A stretch of DNA of 64,000 nt from Cinclus cinclus. Taxonomy: Eukaryota; Chordata; Aves; Passeriformes; Cinclidae. This document shows positions 21,931 to 36,400 of the stretch, piece after piece. The stretch is from assembly GCF_963662255.1 (NCBI RefSeq), contig NC_085052.1, forward strand, positions 36,900,654 to 36,964,653, written 5' to 3'. Below the pieces are notes generated by a model. The model was not told where the DNA came from. It was given only the letters and a program-made list of their open reading frames with translations, and did no database searches. The translations under genes were made by a program, and so were the position numbers. Every line of letters starts with the position of its first letter. Position 1 is the first letter of the stretch.

Positions 21931-24900
21931 ATTTGATTCTTGGCCTCCACGGAGGCATAATAGATCCTTGCTTCTATTGGTCCCCGTGCTGTAACAATCC
22001 ATCCCTGGCCCTTTTTATACCCCCTGGTGCCACAAGGGATCATTAGATTGTTAGCCTGCATTGGGTCACAATGGTTCCTTGCTTCTCTTAACCTCTGTGC
22101 TGTCACAATGCATCCCATGCCCTTTTAGGCCACTTGATGTCACAATGAATCATTTGATTCTTGGCCTCCATGGTGTCATAATGGTTCCTTGTTTCTATTG
22201 GGCCCCATGCTTTCACAATACATCCCTGCCCCTTTTAGGCCCATTGGTGTCAAAAGGGATCATTAGATTGTTAGCCTCCATTGGGTCACAATGGATCCTT
22301 ACTTCTCTTAACCCCTGTGCTGTCACAATGCATCCCATGCCCTTTTAGGCCACTTGATGTCACAATGAATCATTTGATTCTTGGCCTCCATGGTGTCATA
22401 ATGGTTCCTTGTTTCTATTGGGCCCCATGCTTTCACAATTCATCCCTGCCCCTTTTAGGCCCATTGGTGTCACAAGGGATCATTAGATTGTTAGCCTGTA
22501 TTGGGTCACAATGGATCCTTGCTTCTCTTAACCCCTGTGCTGTCACAATGCATCCCATGCCCTTTTAGGCCACTTGATGTCACAATGAATCATTTGATTC
22601 TTGGCCTCCACGGTGGCATAATAGATCCTTGCTTCTATTGGTCCCCGTGCTGTAACAATCTATCCCTGGCCCTTTTTATACCCCCTGGTGCCACAAGGGA
22701 TCATTAGATTGTTAGCCTGCATTGGGTCACAATGGTTCCTTGCTTCTCTTAACCTCTGTGGTGTCACAATGCATTCCAAGCCCTTTTAGGCCACTTGGTC
22801 TTACAATGAACCATTTGATTCTTGGCCTTCATGGTGTCATAATGGTTCCTTGCTTCTTTAGGTCCCCAGGCTGTCAGAGTTCATCCGTGGTCCTTTTGCG
22901 CACCCGGGTGTCAAAAGGGATTCTTAGATTGTTAGCCTGCATTGGGTCACAATGGTTCCTTGCTTCTCTTAACCTCTGTGCTGTCACAATGCATCCCATG
23001 CCCTTTTAGGCCACTTGATGTCACAATGAATCATTTGATTCTTGGCCTCCATGGTGGCATAATTGTACCAGGTTTTACTTGGGCCCCATGCTTTCACAAT
23101 TCATCCCTGCCCCTTTTAGGCCCATTGGTGCCACAAGGGATCATTAGATTCTTAGCCTGTATTGGGTCACAATGGATCCTTGCTTCTCTTAACCCCTGTG
23201 GTGTCACAATGCATCCCATGCCCTTTTAGGCCACTTGATGTCACAATGAATCTTTTGATTCTTGGCCTCCATGGTGGCGTAATTGTGCCAGGTTTTAATT
23301 GGGCCCCATGCTTTCACAATACATCCCTGCCCCTTTTAGGCCCATTGGTGTAAACAAGGGATCATTAGATTGTTAGCCTGCATTGGGTCACAATGGTTCC
23401 TTGCTTCTCTTCACCCCTGTGGTGTCACAATGCATCCCATGCCCTTTTAGGCCACTTGATGTCACAATGAATCATTTGATTCTTGGCCTCCATGGTGTCA
23501 TAATGGTTCCTTGTTTCTATTGGGCCCCATGCCTTCACAATACATCCCTGCCCCTTTTAGGCGCCTTGGTGTCAAAAGGGATCATTAGATTGTTAGCCTC
23601 CATTGGGTCACAATGGATCCTTACTTCTCTTAACCCCTGTGCTGTCACAATGCATCCCATGCCCTTTTAGGCCACATGAAGCCACAATGAATTATTGGAT
23701 TCTTGGCCTCCATGGCGGCATAATAGATCCTTGCTTCTATTGGTCCCCGTGCTGTAACAATCCATCCCTGGCCCTTTTTATACCCCCTGGTGCCACAAGG
23801 GATCATTAGATTGTTAGCCTGCATTGGGTCACAATGGTTCCTTGCTTCTCTTAACCTCTGTGGTGTCACAATGCATTCCAAGCCCTTTTAGGCCACTTGG
23901 TCTTACAATGAACCAGTCGATTCTTGGCCTTCATGGTGTCATAATGGTTCCTTGCTTCTATAGGTCCCCATGCTGTCAGAGTTCATCCGTGGTCCTTTTG
24001 CGCCCCCTGGTGTCAAAAGGGATGCTTAGATTATTAGCCTGCATTGGGTCACTATGGTTCCTTGCTTCTCTTAACCCCTGTGGTGTCACAATGCATCCCA
24101 TGCCCTTTTAGGCCACTTGATGTCACAATGAATCATTTGATTCTTGGCCTCCATGGTGGCATAATTGTACCAGGTTTTACTTTGGCCCCATGCTTTCACA
24201 ATACATCCCTGCCCCTTTTAGGCCCATTGGTGTCACAAGGGATCATTAGATTGTTAGCCTGCATTGGGTCACAATGGATCCTTGCTTCTCTTAACCCCTG
24301 TGCTGTCACAATGCATCCCATGCCCTTTTAGGCAACATGATGTCACAATGAATCATTTGATTCTTGGCCTCCACCGTGGCATAATAGATCCTTGCTTCTA
24401 TTGGTCCCCATGCTTTCACAATTCATCCCTGCCCCTTTTAGGCCCATTGGTGTCACAAGGGATCATTAGATTGTTAGCCTGCATTGGGTCACAATGGTTC
24501 CTTGCTTCTCTTAACCTCTGAGGTGTCACAATGCATACCATGCCCTTTTAGGCCACTTGATGTCACAATGAATCATTTGATTCTTGGCCTCCATGGTGTC
24601 ATAATGGTTCCTTATTTCTATTGGGCCCCATGCTGTCACAATTCATCCCTGGCCCTTTTACGCCCCCTGGTGTCAAATGGGATCCTGGGATTATTAGCCT
24701 CCATTGGGTCACAATGGATCCTTGCTTCTCTTAACCCCTGTGCTGTCACAATGCATCCCATGCCCTTTTAGGCCACTTGATGTCACAATGAATCATTTGA
24801 TTTTTGGACTCCATGGTGGCATAATAGATCCTTGCCTCTATTGGTCCCCGTGCTGTAACAATCCATCCCTGGCCCTTTTAATACCCCCTGGTGCCACAAG

Positions 24901-25583
24901 GGATCATTAGATTGTTAGCCTGCATTGGGTCACAATGGTTCCTTGCTTCTCTTAACCTCTGTGGTGTCACAATGCATTCCAAGCCCTTTTAGGCCACTTG
25001 GTCTTACAATGAACCATTTGATTCTTGGCCTTCATGGTGTCATAATGGTTCCTTGCTTCTATAGGTCCCCATGCTGTCAGAGTTCATCCGTGGTCCTTTT
25101 GCGCCCCCTGGTGTCAAAAGGGATTCTTAGATTGTTAGCCTACATTGGGTCACAATGGTTCCTTGCTTCTCTTAACCCCTGTCCTGTCACAATGCATCCC
25201 ATGCCCTTTTAGGCCACTTGATGTCACAATGAATCATTTGATTCTTGGCCTCCATGGTGTCATAATGGTTCCTTGTTTCTATTGGGCCCCATGCTTTCAC
25301 AATACATCCCTGCCCCTTTTAGGCCCATTGGTGTCAAAAGGGATCATTAGATTGTTAGCCTCCATTGGGTCACAATGGATCCTTGCTTCTCTTAACCCCT
25401 GTGCTCTCACAATGCATCCCATGCCCTTTTAGGCCACATGACGTCACAATGAATTATTTGATTCTTGGCCTCCATGGCGGCATAATAGATCCTTGCTTCT
25501 ATTGGTCCCCGTGCTGTAACAATCCATCCCTGGCCCTTTTAATACCCCCTGGTGCCACAAGGGATCATTAGATTGTTAGCCTG

Positions 25584-25693
25584 CATTGGGTCATAATGGT
25601 TCCTTGCTTCAATAAGTCCCCATGCTGTCAGAGTTCATCCGTGGTCCTTTTGCGCACGCGGGTGTCAAAAGGGATTCTTAGTTTGTTAGCCTG
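25584..25693 (+). repeat. Isolated half-monomer (B-type, R-like), 110 bp
   Basis: This is a second half-monomer in the same HOR unit, with the same TTGGGTCATAATGG hybrid join and GCACGCGGGTGTC tag. It keeps the full TCCTTTTGCGC run and has CAATAAGTCCCC. It is therefore a related but slightly different copy of the unit at 16,000, spread as part of a D'-half-R block. Confidence 0.87.
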
Positions 25694-28600
25694 CATTGGG
25701 TCACAATGGTTCCTTGCTTCTCTTAACCCCTGTTCTGTCACAATGCATCCCATGCCCTTTTAGGCCACTTGATGTCACAATGAATCATTTGATTCTTGGC
25801 CTCCATGTTGACATAATTGTACCAGGTTTTACTTGGGCCCCATGCTTTCACAATTCATCCCTGCCCCTTTTAGGCCCATTGGTGTCACAAGGGATCATTA
25901 GATTGTTAGCCTCCATTGGGTCACAATGGATCCTTGCTTCTCTTAACCCCTGTGCAGTCACAATGCATCCCATGCCTTTTAGGCCACTTGATGTCACAAT
26001 GAATCATTTGATTCTTGGCCTCCATGGTGGCATAATAGATCCTTGCTTCTACTGGTCCCCGTGCTGTAACAATCCATCCCTGGCCCTTTTTATACCCCCT
26101 GGTGCCACAAGGGATCATTAGATTGTTTGCATGCATTGGGTCACAATGGTTCCTTGCTTCTCTTAACCTCTGTGGTGTCACAATGCATTCCAAGCCCTTT
26201 TAGGCCACTTGGTCTTACAATGAACCATTTGATTCTTGGCCTTCATGGTGTCATAATGGTTCCTTGCTTCTATAGGTCCCCATGCTGTCAGAGTCCATCC
26301 GTGGTCCTTTTTGCGCCCCCTGGTGTCAAAAGGGATTCTTAGATTGTTAGCCTGCATTGGGTCACAATGGTTCCTTGCTTCTCTTAACCCCTGTGCTGTC
26401 ACAATGCATCCCATGGCCTTTTTGGCCACATGATGTCACAATGAATTATTTGATTCTTGGCCTCCATGGCGGCATAATAGATCCTTCCTTCTATTGGTCC
26501 CCGTGCTGTAACAATTCATCCCTAGCCCTTTTAGGCCCATTGGTGTCACAACGAATCATTAGATTGTTAGCCTGCATTGGGTCACAATGGTTCCTTGCTT
26601 GTCTTAACCTCTGTGGTGTCACAATGCATCCCATGCCCTTTTAGGCCACTTGATGTCACAATGAATCATTTGATTCTTGGCCTCCATGGTGTCATAATGG
26701 TTCCTTGTTTCTATTGGGCCCCATGCTGTCACAATTCATCCCTGGCCCTTTTACGCCCCCTGGTGTCAAATGGGATCCTGGGATTATTAGCCTCCATTGG
26801 GTCACAATGGATCCTTGCTTCTCTTAACCCCTGTGGTGTCACAATGCATCCCATGCCCTTTTAGGCCACTTGATGTCACAATGAACCATTTGATTCTTGG
26901 CCTCCACGGAGGCATAATAGATCCTTGCTTCTATTGGTCCCCGTGCTGTAACAATCCATCCCTGGCCCTTTTTATACCCCCTGGTGCCACAAGGGATCAT
27001 TAGATTGTTAGCCTGCATTGGGTCACAATGGTTCCTTGCTTCTCTTAACCCCTGTGGTGTCACAATGCATCCCATGCCCTTTTAGGCCACCTGATGTCAC
27101 AATGAATCATTTGATTCTTGGCCTCCATGGTGGTGAAATTGTACCAGGTTTTAATTGGCCCCCATGCTTTCACAATTCATCCCTGCCCCTTTTAGGCCCA
27201 TTGGTGTCAAAAGGGATCATTAGATTGTTAGCCTCCATTGGGTCACAATGGATCCTTATTTCTCTTAACCCCTGTGCTGTCACAATGCATCCCATGCCCT
27301 TTTAGGCCACATAATGTCACAATGAATTATTTGATTCTTGGCCTCCATGGCGGCATAATAGATCCTTGCTTCTATTGGTCCCCGTGCTGTAACAATTCAT
27401 CCCTGGCCCTTTTAGGCCCATTGGTGTCACAAGGGATCATTAGATTGTTAGCCTCCATTGGGTCACAATGGATCCTTGCTTCTCTTAACCCCTGTGGTGT
27501 CACAATGCATCCCATGCCCTTTTAGGCCACTTGATGTCACAATGAATCATTTGATTCTTGGCCTGCATGGTGGCATAATTGTACCAGGTTTTAATTGGCC
27601 CCCATGCTTTCACAATATATCCCTGCCCCTTTTAGGCCCATTGGTGTCACAAGGGATCATTAGATTGTTAGCCTGCATTGGGTCACAATGGATCGTTGCT
27701 TCTCTTAACCCCTGTGCTGTCACAATGCATCCCATGCCCTTTTAGGCCACATGATGTCACAATGAATTATTTGATTCTTGGCCTCCATGGCGGCATAATA
27801 GATCCTTGCTTCTATTGGTCCCCGTGCTGTAACAATTCATCCCTGGCCCTTTTAGGCCCATTGGTGTCACAACGGATCATTCGATTGTTAGCCTGCATTG
27901 GGTCACAATGGATCCTTGCTACTCTTAACCTCTGTGGTGTCACAATGCATCCCATGCCCTTTTAGGCCACTTGATGTCACAATGAATCATTTGATTCTTG
28001 GCCTCCATGGTGTCATAATGGTTCCTTGTTTCTATTGGGCCCCATGCTTTCACAATTCATCCCTGGCCCTTTTACGCCCCCTAGTGTCAAATGGGATCCT
28101 GGGATTATTAGCGTCCATTGGGTCACAATGGATCCTTGCTTCTCTTAACCCCTGTGGTGTCACAATGCATCCCATGCCCTTTAAGGCCACTTGATGTCAC
28201 AATGAATCATTTGATTCTTGGCCTCCATGGTGGTGTAATTGTACCAGGTTTTACTTGGGCCCCATGCTTTCACAATTCATCCCTGGCCCTTTTAGGCCCA
28301 TTGGTGTCACAAGGGATCATTAGATTGTTAGCCTGCATTGGGTCAGAATGGTTCCTTGCTTCTCTTAACCCCTGTGCTGTCACAATGCATCCCATGCCCT
28401 TTTAGGCCACATGATGTCACAATGAATTATTTGATTCTTGGCCTCCATGGCGGCATAATAGATCCGTGCTTCTATTGGTCCCCATGCTGTAACAATTCAT
28501 CCCTGGCCCTTTTAGGCCCATTGGTGTCACAAGGGATCATTAGATTGTTAGCCTGCATTGGGTCACAATGCTTCCTTGCTTCTCTTAACCTCTGTGGTGT

Positions 28601-30317
28601 CACAATGCCTCCCATGCCCTTTTAGGCCACTTGATGTCACAATGAATCATTTGATTCTTGGCCTTCATGGTGTCATAATGGTTCCTTGCTTCTATAGGTC
28701 CCCATGCTGTCAGAGTTCATCCGTGGTCCTTTTGCGCCCCCGGGTGTCAAAAGGGATCATTATTTTGTTAGCCTGCATTGGGTCACAATGGTTCCTTGCT
28801 TCTCTTAACCCCTGTGCTGTCACAATGCATCCCATGCCCTTTTAGGCCACTTGATGTCACAATGAATCATTTGATTCTTGGCCTCCATGGTGGCATAATG
28901 GTTCCTTGTTTGTATTGGCCCCATGCTTTCACAATTCATCCCTGCCCCTTTTAGGCCCATTGGTGTCACAAGGGATCATTAGATTGTTAGCCTCCATTGG
29001 GTCACAATGGATCCTTGCTTCTCTTAACCCCTGTGGTGTCACAATGCATCCCATGCCCTTTTAGGCCACTTGATGTCACAATGAATCATTTGATTCTTGG
29101 CCTCCATGGTGGCGTAATTGTACCAGGATTTAATTGGGCCCCATGCTTTCACAATACATCCCTGCCCCAATTTAGGCCCATTGTTGTCAAAAGGGATCAT
29201 TAGATTGTTAGCCTCCATTGGGTCACAATGGATCCTTGCTTCTCTTAACCCCTGTGCTGTCACAATGCATCCCATGCCCTTTTAGGCCACATGATGTCAC
29301 AATGAATTATTTGATTCTTGGCCTCCATGGCGGCATAATAGATCCTTGCTTCTATTGGTCCCCGTGCTGTAACAATTCATCCCTGGCCCTTTTAGGCCCA
29401 TTGGTGTCACAAGGGATCATTAGATTGTTAGCCTCCATTCGGTCACAATGGATCCTTGCTTCTCTTAACCCCTGTGCTGTCACAATGCATCCCATGCCCT
29501 TTTAGGCCACATGATGTCACAATGAATTATTTGATTCTTGGCCTCCATGGTGTCATAATGGTTCCTTGTTTCTATTGGGCCCCATGCTGTCACAATTCAT
29601 CCCTGGCCCTTTTACGCCCCCTGGTGTCAAATGGGATCCTGGGATTATTAGCCTCCATTGGGTCACAATGGATCCTTGCTTCTCTTAACCCCTGTGCTGT
29701 CACGATGCATCCCATGCCCTTTTAGGCCACTTGATGTCACAATGAATCATTTGATTCTTGTCCTCCACGGTGGCATAAGAGATCCTTGCTTCTATTGGTC
29801 CCCGTGCTGTAACAATCCATCCCTGGCCCTTTTTATACCCCCTGGTGCCACAAGGGATCATTAGATTGTTAGCCTGCATTGGGTCACAATGGTTCCTTGC
29901 TTCTCTTAACCTCTGTGGTGTCACAATGCATTCCAAGCCCTTTTAGGCCACTTGGTCTTACAATGAACCATTTGATTCTTGGCCTTCATGGTGTCATAAT
30001 GGTTCCTTGCTTCAATAGGTCCCCATGCTGTCAGAGTTCATCCGTGGTCCTTTTGCGCCCCCGGGTGTCAAAAGGGATTCTTAGTTTGTTAGCCTGCATT
30101 GGGTCACAATGGTTCCTTGCTTCTCTTAACCCCTGTGCTCTCACAATGCATCCCATGCCCTTTTAGGCCACATGACGTCACAATGAATTATTTGATTCTT
30201 GGCCTCCATGGCGGCATAATAGATCCTTGCTTCTATTGGTCCCCGTGCTGTAACAATCCATCCCTGGCCCTTTTTATACCCCCTGGTGCCACAAGGGATC
30301 ATTAGATTGTTAGCCTG

Positions 30318-30426
30318 CATTGGGTCATAATGGTTCCTTGCTTCAATAGGTCCCCATGCTGTCAGAGTTCATCCGTGGTCCTTTGCGCACGCGGGTGTCG
30401 AAAGGGATTCTTAGTTTGTTAGCCTG
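30318..30426 (+). repeat. Half-monomer, HOR copy-2 counterpart of 16,000
   Basis: This lies at the 14,318-bp offset from the half-monomer at 16,000-16,108 and shares its missing base and its GGTGTCGAAAGG variant. Confidence 0.87.
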
Positions 30427-33400
30427 CATTGGGTCACAATGGTTCCTTGCTTCTCTTAACCCCTGTTCTGTCACAATGCATCCCATGCCCTTTTAGGCCA
30501 CTTGATGTCACAATGAATCATTTGATTCTTGGCCTCCATGGTGACATAATTGTACCAGGTTTTACTTGGGCCCCATGCTTTCACAATTCATCCCTGGCCC
30601 TTTTAGGCCCATTGGTGTCACAAGGGATCATTAGATTGTTAGCCTCCTTTGGGTCACAATGGATCCTTGCTTCTCTTAACCCCTGTGCAGTCACAATGCA
30701 TCCCATGCCTTTTAGGCCACTTGATGTCACAATGAATCATTTGATTCTTGGCCTCCATGGTGGCATAATAGATCCTTGCTTCTATTGGTCCCCGTGCTGT
30801 AACAATCCATCCCTGGCCCTTTTTATACCCCCTGGTGCCACAAGGGATCATTAGATTGTTTGCATGCATTGGGTCACAATGGTTCCTTGCTTCTCTTAAC
30901 CTCTGTGGTGTCACAATGCATTCCAAGCCCTTTTAGGCCACTTGATGTCACAATGAACCATTTGATTCTTGGCCTTCATGGTGTCATAATGGTTCCTTGC
31001 TTCTATAGGTCCCCATGCTGTCAGAGTCCATCCGTGGTCCTTTTTGCGCCCCCTGGTGTCAAAAGGGATTCTTAGATTGTTAGCCTGCATTGGGTCACAA
31101 TGGTTCCTTGCTTCTCTTAACCCCTGTGCTGTCACAATGCATCCCATGCCCTTTTAGGCCACTTGATGTCACAATGAATCATTTGATTCTTGGCCTCCAT
31201 GGCGGCATAATAGATCCTTGCTTCTATTGGTCCCCGTGCTGTAACAATCCATCCCTGTCCCTTTTTATACCCCCTGGTGCCACAAGGGATCATTAGATTG
31301 TTAGCCTGCATTGGGTCACAATGGTTCCTTGCTTCTCTTAACCCCTGTGGTGTCACAATGCATCCCATGCCCTTTTAGGCCACTTGATGTCACAATGAAT
31401 CATTTGATTCTTGGCCTCCATGGTGGCATAATTGTACCAGGTTTTACTTGGGCCCCATGCTTCCACAATTCATCCCTGCCCCTTTTAGGCCCATTGGTGT
31501 CACAAGGGATCGTTAGATTGTTAGCCGGCATTGGATCACAATGGATCCTTGCTTCTCTTAACCCCTGTGCTGTCACAATGCATCCCATGCCCTTTTAGGC
31601 CACTTGATGTCACAATGAATCATTTGATTCTTGGCCTCCACGGTGGCATAATAGATCCTTGCTTCTATTGGTCCCCGTGCTGTAACAATCCATCCCTGGC
31701 CCTTTTTATACCCCCTGGTGCCACAAGGGATCATTAGATTGTTAGCCTGCATTGGGTCACAATGGTTCCTTGCTTCTCTTAACCTCTGTGGTGTCACAAT
31801 GCATTCCAAGCCCTTTTAGGCCACTTGGTCTTACAATGAACCAGTCGATTCTTGGCCTTCACGGTGTCATAATGGTTCCTTGCTTCTATAGGTCCCCATG
31901 CTGTTAGAGTTCATCCGTGGTCCATTTGCGCCCCCTGGTGTCAAAAGGGATTCATAGATTGTTAGCCTGCATTGGGTCACAATGGTTCCTTGCTTCTCTT
32001 AACCCCTGTGGTGTCACAATGCATCCCATGCCCTTTTAGGCCACATGATGTCACAATGAATTATTTGATTCTTGGCCTCCATTGTGGCATAATAGATCGT
32101 TGCTTCAATTTTTCCCGGTGCTGTAAAAATTCATCCCTGGCCCTTTTAGGCCCATTGGTGTCACAAGGGATCATTAGATTGTTAGCCTGCATTGGGTCAC
32201 AATGGTTCCTTGCTTCTCTTAACCTCTGTGGTGTCACCATGCAGCATATGCCCTTTTAGGCCACTTGATGTCACAATGAATCATTTGATTCTTGGCCTCC
32301 ATGGTGTCATAATGGTTCCTTGTTTCTATTGGGCCCCATGCTGTCACAATTCATCCCTGGCCCTTTTACGCCCCCTGGTGTCAAATGGGATCCTGGGATT
32401 ATTAGCCTCCATTGGGTCACAATGGATCCTTGCTTCTCTCAACCCCTGTGCTGTCACAATGCATCCCATGCCCTTTTAGGCCACTTGATGTCACAATGAA
32501 TCATTTGATTCTTGGCCTCCACGGTGGCATAATAGATCCTTGCTTCTATTGGTCCCCGTGCTGTAACAATCCATCCCTGGCCCTTTTTATACCCCCTGGT
32601 GCCACAAGGGATCATTAGATTGTTAGCCTGCATTGGGTCACAATGGTTCCTTGCTTCTCTTAACCTCTGTGGTGTCACAATGCATCCCATGCCCTTTTGG
32701 GCCACTTGATGTCACAATGAATCATTTGATTCTTGGCCTCCATGGTGTCATAATGGTTCCTTGTTTCTATTGGGCCCCATGCCTTCACAATTCATCCCTG
32801 CCCCTTTTAGGCGCCTTGGTGTCAAAAGGGATCATTAGATTGTTAGCCTGCATTGGGTCACAATGGATCCTTACTTCTCTTAACCCCTGTGCTGTCACAA
32901 TGCATCCCATGCCCTTTTAGGCCACATGATGTCACAATGAATTATTTGATTCTTGGCCTCCATGGCGGCATAATAGATCCTTGCTTCTATTGGTCCCCGT
33001 GCTGTAACAATTCATCCCTGGCCCTTTTTATACCCCCTGGTGCCACAAGGGATCATTAGATTGTTTGCCTGCATTGGGTCACAATGGTTCCTTTCTTCTC
33101 TTAACCTCTGTGGTGTCACAATGCATTCCAAGCCCTTTTAGGCCACTTGGTCTTACAATGAACCATTTGATTCTTGGCCTTCATGGTGTCATAATGGTTC
33201 CTTGCTTCTATAGGTCCCCATGCTGTCAGAGTACATCTGTGGTCCTTTTGCGCCCCCTGGTGTCAAAAGGGATTCTTAGATTGTTAGCCTGCATTGGGTC
33301 ACAATGGTTCCTTGCTTCTCTTAACCCCTGTGGTGTCACAATGCATCCCATGCCCTTTTAGGCCACTTGATGTCACAATGAATCATTTGATTCTTGGCCT

Positions 33401-36400
33401 CCATGGTGGCATAATTGTACCAGGTTTTACTTGGGCCCCATGCTTTCACAATTCATTCCTGCCCCTTTTAGGCCCATTGGTGTCACAAGGGATCATTAGA
33501 TTGTTAGCCTCCATTGGGTCACAATGGTTCCTTGATTCTCTTAACCTCTGTGCTGTCACAATGCATCCCATGCCCTTTTAGGCCACTTGATGTCACAATG
33601 AATCATTTGATTCTTGGCCTCCATGGTGTCATAATGGTTCCTTGTTTCTATTGGGCCCCATGCTGTCACAATTCATCCCTGGCCCTTTTACGCCCCCTGG
33701 TGTCAAATGGGATGCTGGGATTATTACCCTCCATTGGGTCACAATGGATCCTTGCTTCTCTTAACCCCTGTGCTGTCACAATGCATCCCATGCCCTTTTA
33801 GGCCACTTGATGTCACAATGAATCATTTGATTCTTGGCCTCCATGGTGTCATAATGGTTCCTTGTTTCTATTGGGCCCCATGCTGTAACAATTCATCTCT
33901 GGCCCTTTTAGGCCCATTGGTGTCACAAGGGATCATTAGATTGTTAGCCTGCATTGGGTCACAATGGTTCCTTGCTTCTCTTAACCCCTGTGGTGTCACA
34001 ATGCATCCCATGCCCTTTTAGGCCACTTGATGTCACAATGAATCATTTGATTCTTGGCCTCCATGGCGGCATAATAGATCCTTGCTTCTATTGGTCCCCG
34101 TGCTGTAACAATTCATCCCTGGCCCTTTTCGGCCCATTGGTGTCACAAGGGATCATTAGATTGTTAGCCTCCATTGGGTCACAATGGATCCTTGCTTCTC
34201 TTAACCCCGGTGCTGTCACAATGCATCCCATGCCCTTTTAGGCCACTTGATGTCACAATGAATCTTTTGATTCTTGGCCTCCATGGTGGCATAATTGTAC
34301 CAGGTTTTAATTGGGCCCCATGCTTTCACAATACATCCCTGCCCCTTTTAGGCCCATTGGTGTCAAAAGGGATCATTAGATTGTTAGCCTGCATTGGGTC
34401 ACAATGGTTCCTTGCTTCTCTTAACCTCTGTGCTGTCACAATGCATCCCATGCCCTTTTAGGCCACATGACGTCACAATGAATTATTTGATTCTTGGCCT
34501 CCATGGCGGCATAATAGATCCTTGGTTCTATTGGTCCCCGTGCTGTAACAATCCATCCCTGGCACTTTTTATACCCCCTGGTGCCACAAGGGATCATTAG
34601 ATTGTTAGCCTGCATTGGGTCACAATGGTTCCTTGCTTCTCTTAACCTCTGTGGTGTCACAATGCATTCCAAGCCCTTTTAGGCCACTTAGTCTTACAAT
34701 GAACCATTTCATTCTTGGCCTTCATGGTGTCATAATGGTTCCTTGCTTCTATAGGTCCCCATGCTGTCAGAGTACATCTGTGGTCCTTTTACGCCCCCTG
34801 GTGTCAAATGGGATCCTGGGATTATTAGTCTGCATTGGGTCACAATGGATCCTTGCTTCTCTCAACCCCTGTGCTGTCACAATGCATCCCATGCCCTTTT
34901 AGGCCACTTGATGTCACAATGAACCATTTGATTCTTGGCCTCCACGGAGGCATAATAGATCCTTGCTTGTATTGGTCCCCGTGCTGTAACAATCCATCCC
35001 TGGCCCTTTTTATACCCCCTGGTGCCACAAGGGATCATTAGATTGTTAGCCTGCATTGGGTCACAATGGTTCCTTGCTTCTCTTAACCTCTGTGCTGTCA
35101 CAATGCATCCCATGCCCTTTTAGGCCACTTGATGTCACAATGAATCATTTGATTCTTGGCCTCCATGGTGTCATAATGGTTCCTTGTTTCTATTGGGCCC
35201 CATGCTTTCACAATTCATCCCTGCCCCTTTTAGGCCCATTGGTGTCACAAGGGATCATTAGATTGATAGCCTCCATTGGGTCACAATGGATCCTTACTTC
35301 TCTTAACCCCTGTGGTGTCACAATGCATCCCATGCCCTTTTAGGCCACATGACGTCACAATGAATTATTGGATTCTTGGCCTCCATGGCGGCATAATAGA
35401 TCCTTGCTTCTATTGGTCCCCGTGCTGTAACAATCCATCCCTGGCCCTTTTTATACCCCCTGGTGCCACAAGGGATCATTAGATTGTTAGCCTGCATTGG
35501 GTCACAATGGTTCCTTGCTTCTCTTAACCTCTGTGGTGTCACAATGCATTCCAAGCCCTTTTAGGCCACTTGGTCTTACAATGAACCATTTGATTCTTGG
35601 CCTTCATGGTGTCATAATGGTTCCTTGCTTCTATAGGTCCCCATGCTGTCAGAGTCCATCCGTGGTCCTTTTTGCGCCCCCTGGTGTCAAAAGGGATTCT
35701 TAGATTGTTAGCCTGCATTGGGTCACAATGGTTCCTTGCTTCTCTTAACCCCTGTGCTGTCACAATGCATCCCATGGCCTTTTTGGCCACATGATGTCAC
35801 AATGAATTATTTGATTCTTGGCCTCCATGGCGGCATAATAGATCCTTCCTTCTATTGGTCCCCGTGCTGTAACAATTCATCCCTAGCCCTTTTAGGCCCA
35901 TTGGTGTCACAAGGGATCATTAGATTGTTAGCCTGCATTGGGTCACAATGGTTCCTTGCTTGTCTTAACCTCTGTGGTGTCACAATGCATCCCATGCCCT
36001 TTTAGGCCACTTGATGTCACAATGAATCATTTGATTCTTGGCCTCCATGGTGTCATAATGGTTCCTTGTTTCTATTGGGCCCCATGCTGTCACAATTCAT
36101 CCCTGGCCCTTTTACGCCCCCTGGTGTCAAATGGGATCCTGGGATTATTAGCCTCCATTGGGTCACAATGGATCCTTGCTTCTCTTAACCCCTGTGGTGT
36201 CACAATGCATCCCATGCCCTTTTAGGCCACATGATGTCACAATGAACCATTTGATTCTTGGCCTCCACGGAGGCATAATAGATCCTTGCTTCTATTGGTC
36301 CCCGTGCTGTAACAATCCATCCCTGGCCCTTTTTATACCCCCTGGTGCCACAAGGGATCATTAGATTGTTAGCCTGCATTGGGTCACAATGGTTCCTTGC

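Larger units (their letters stand above)
12715..27032 (+). repeat. 65-mer HOR unit (14,318 bp), copy 1
   Basis: The unit holds 64 full monomers and two half-monomers (16,000-16,108 and 25,584-25,693), giving 14,318 bp. Its left limit is set by a mismatch at 12714 (A, versus T at 27032), beyond which the flanks differ. The first ~1.3 kb is 23-mer HOR sequence (about 7,260-8,510 of copy 2), so this large unit was partly assembled from the neighbouring domain. Inside it, ~17,119-18,607 matches 4,018-5,506 of the 23-mer. Confidence 0.92.
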
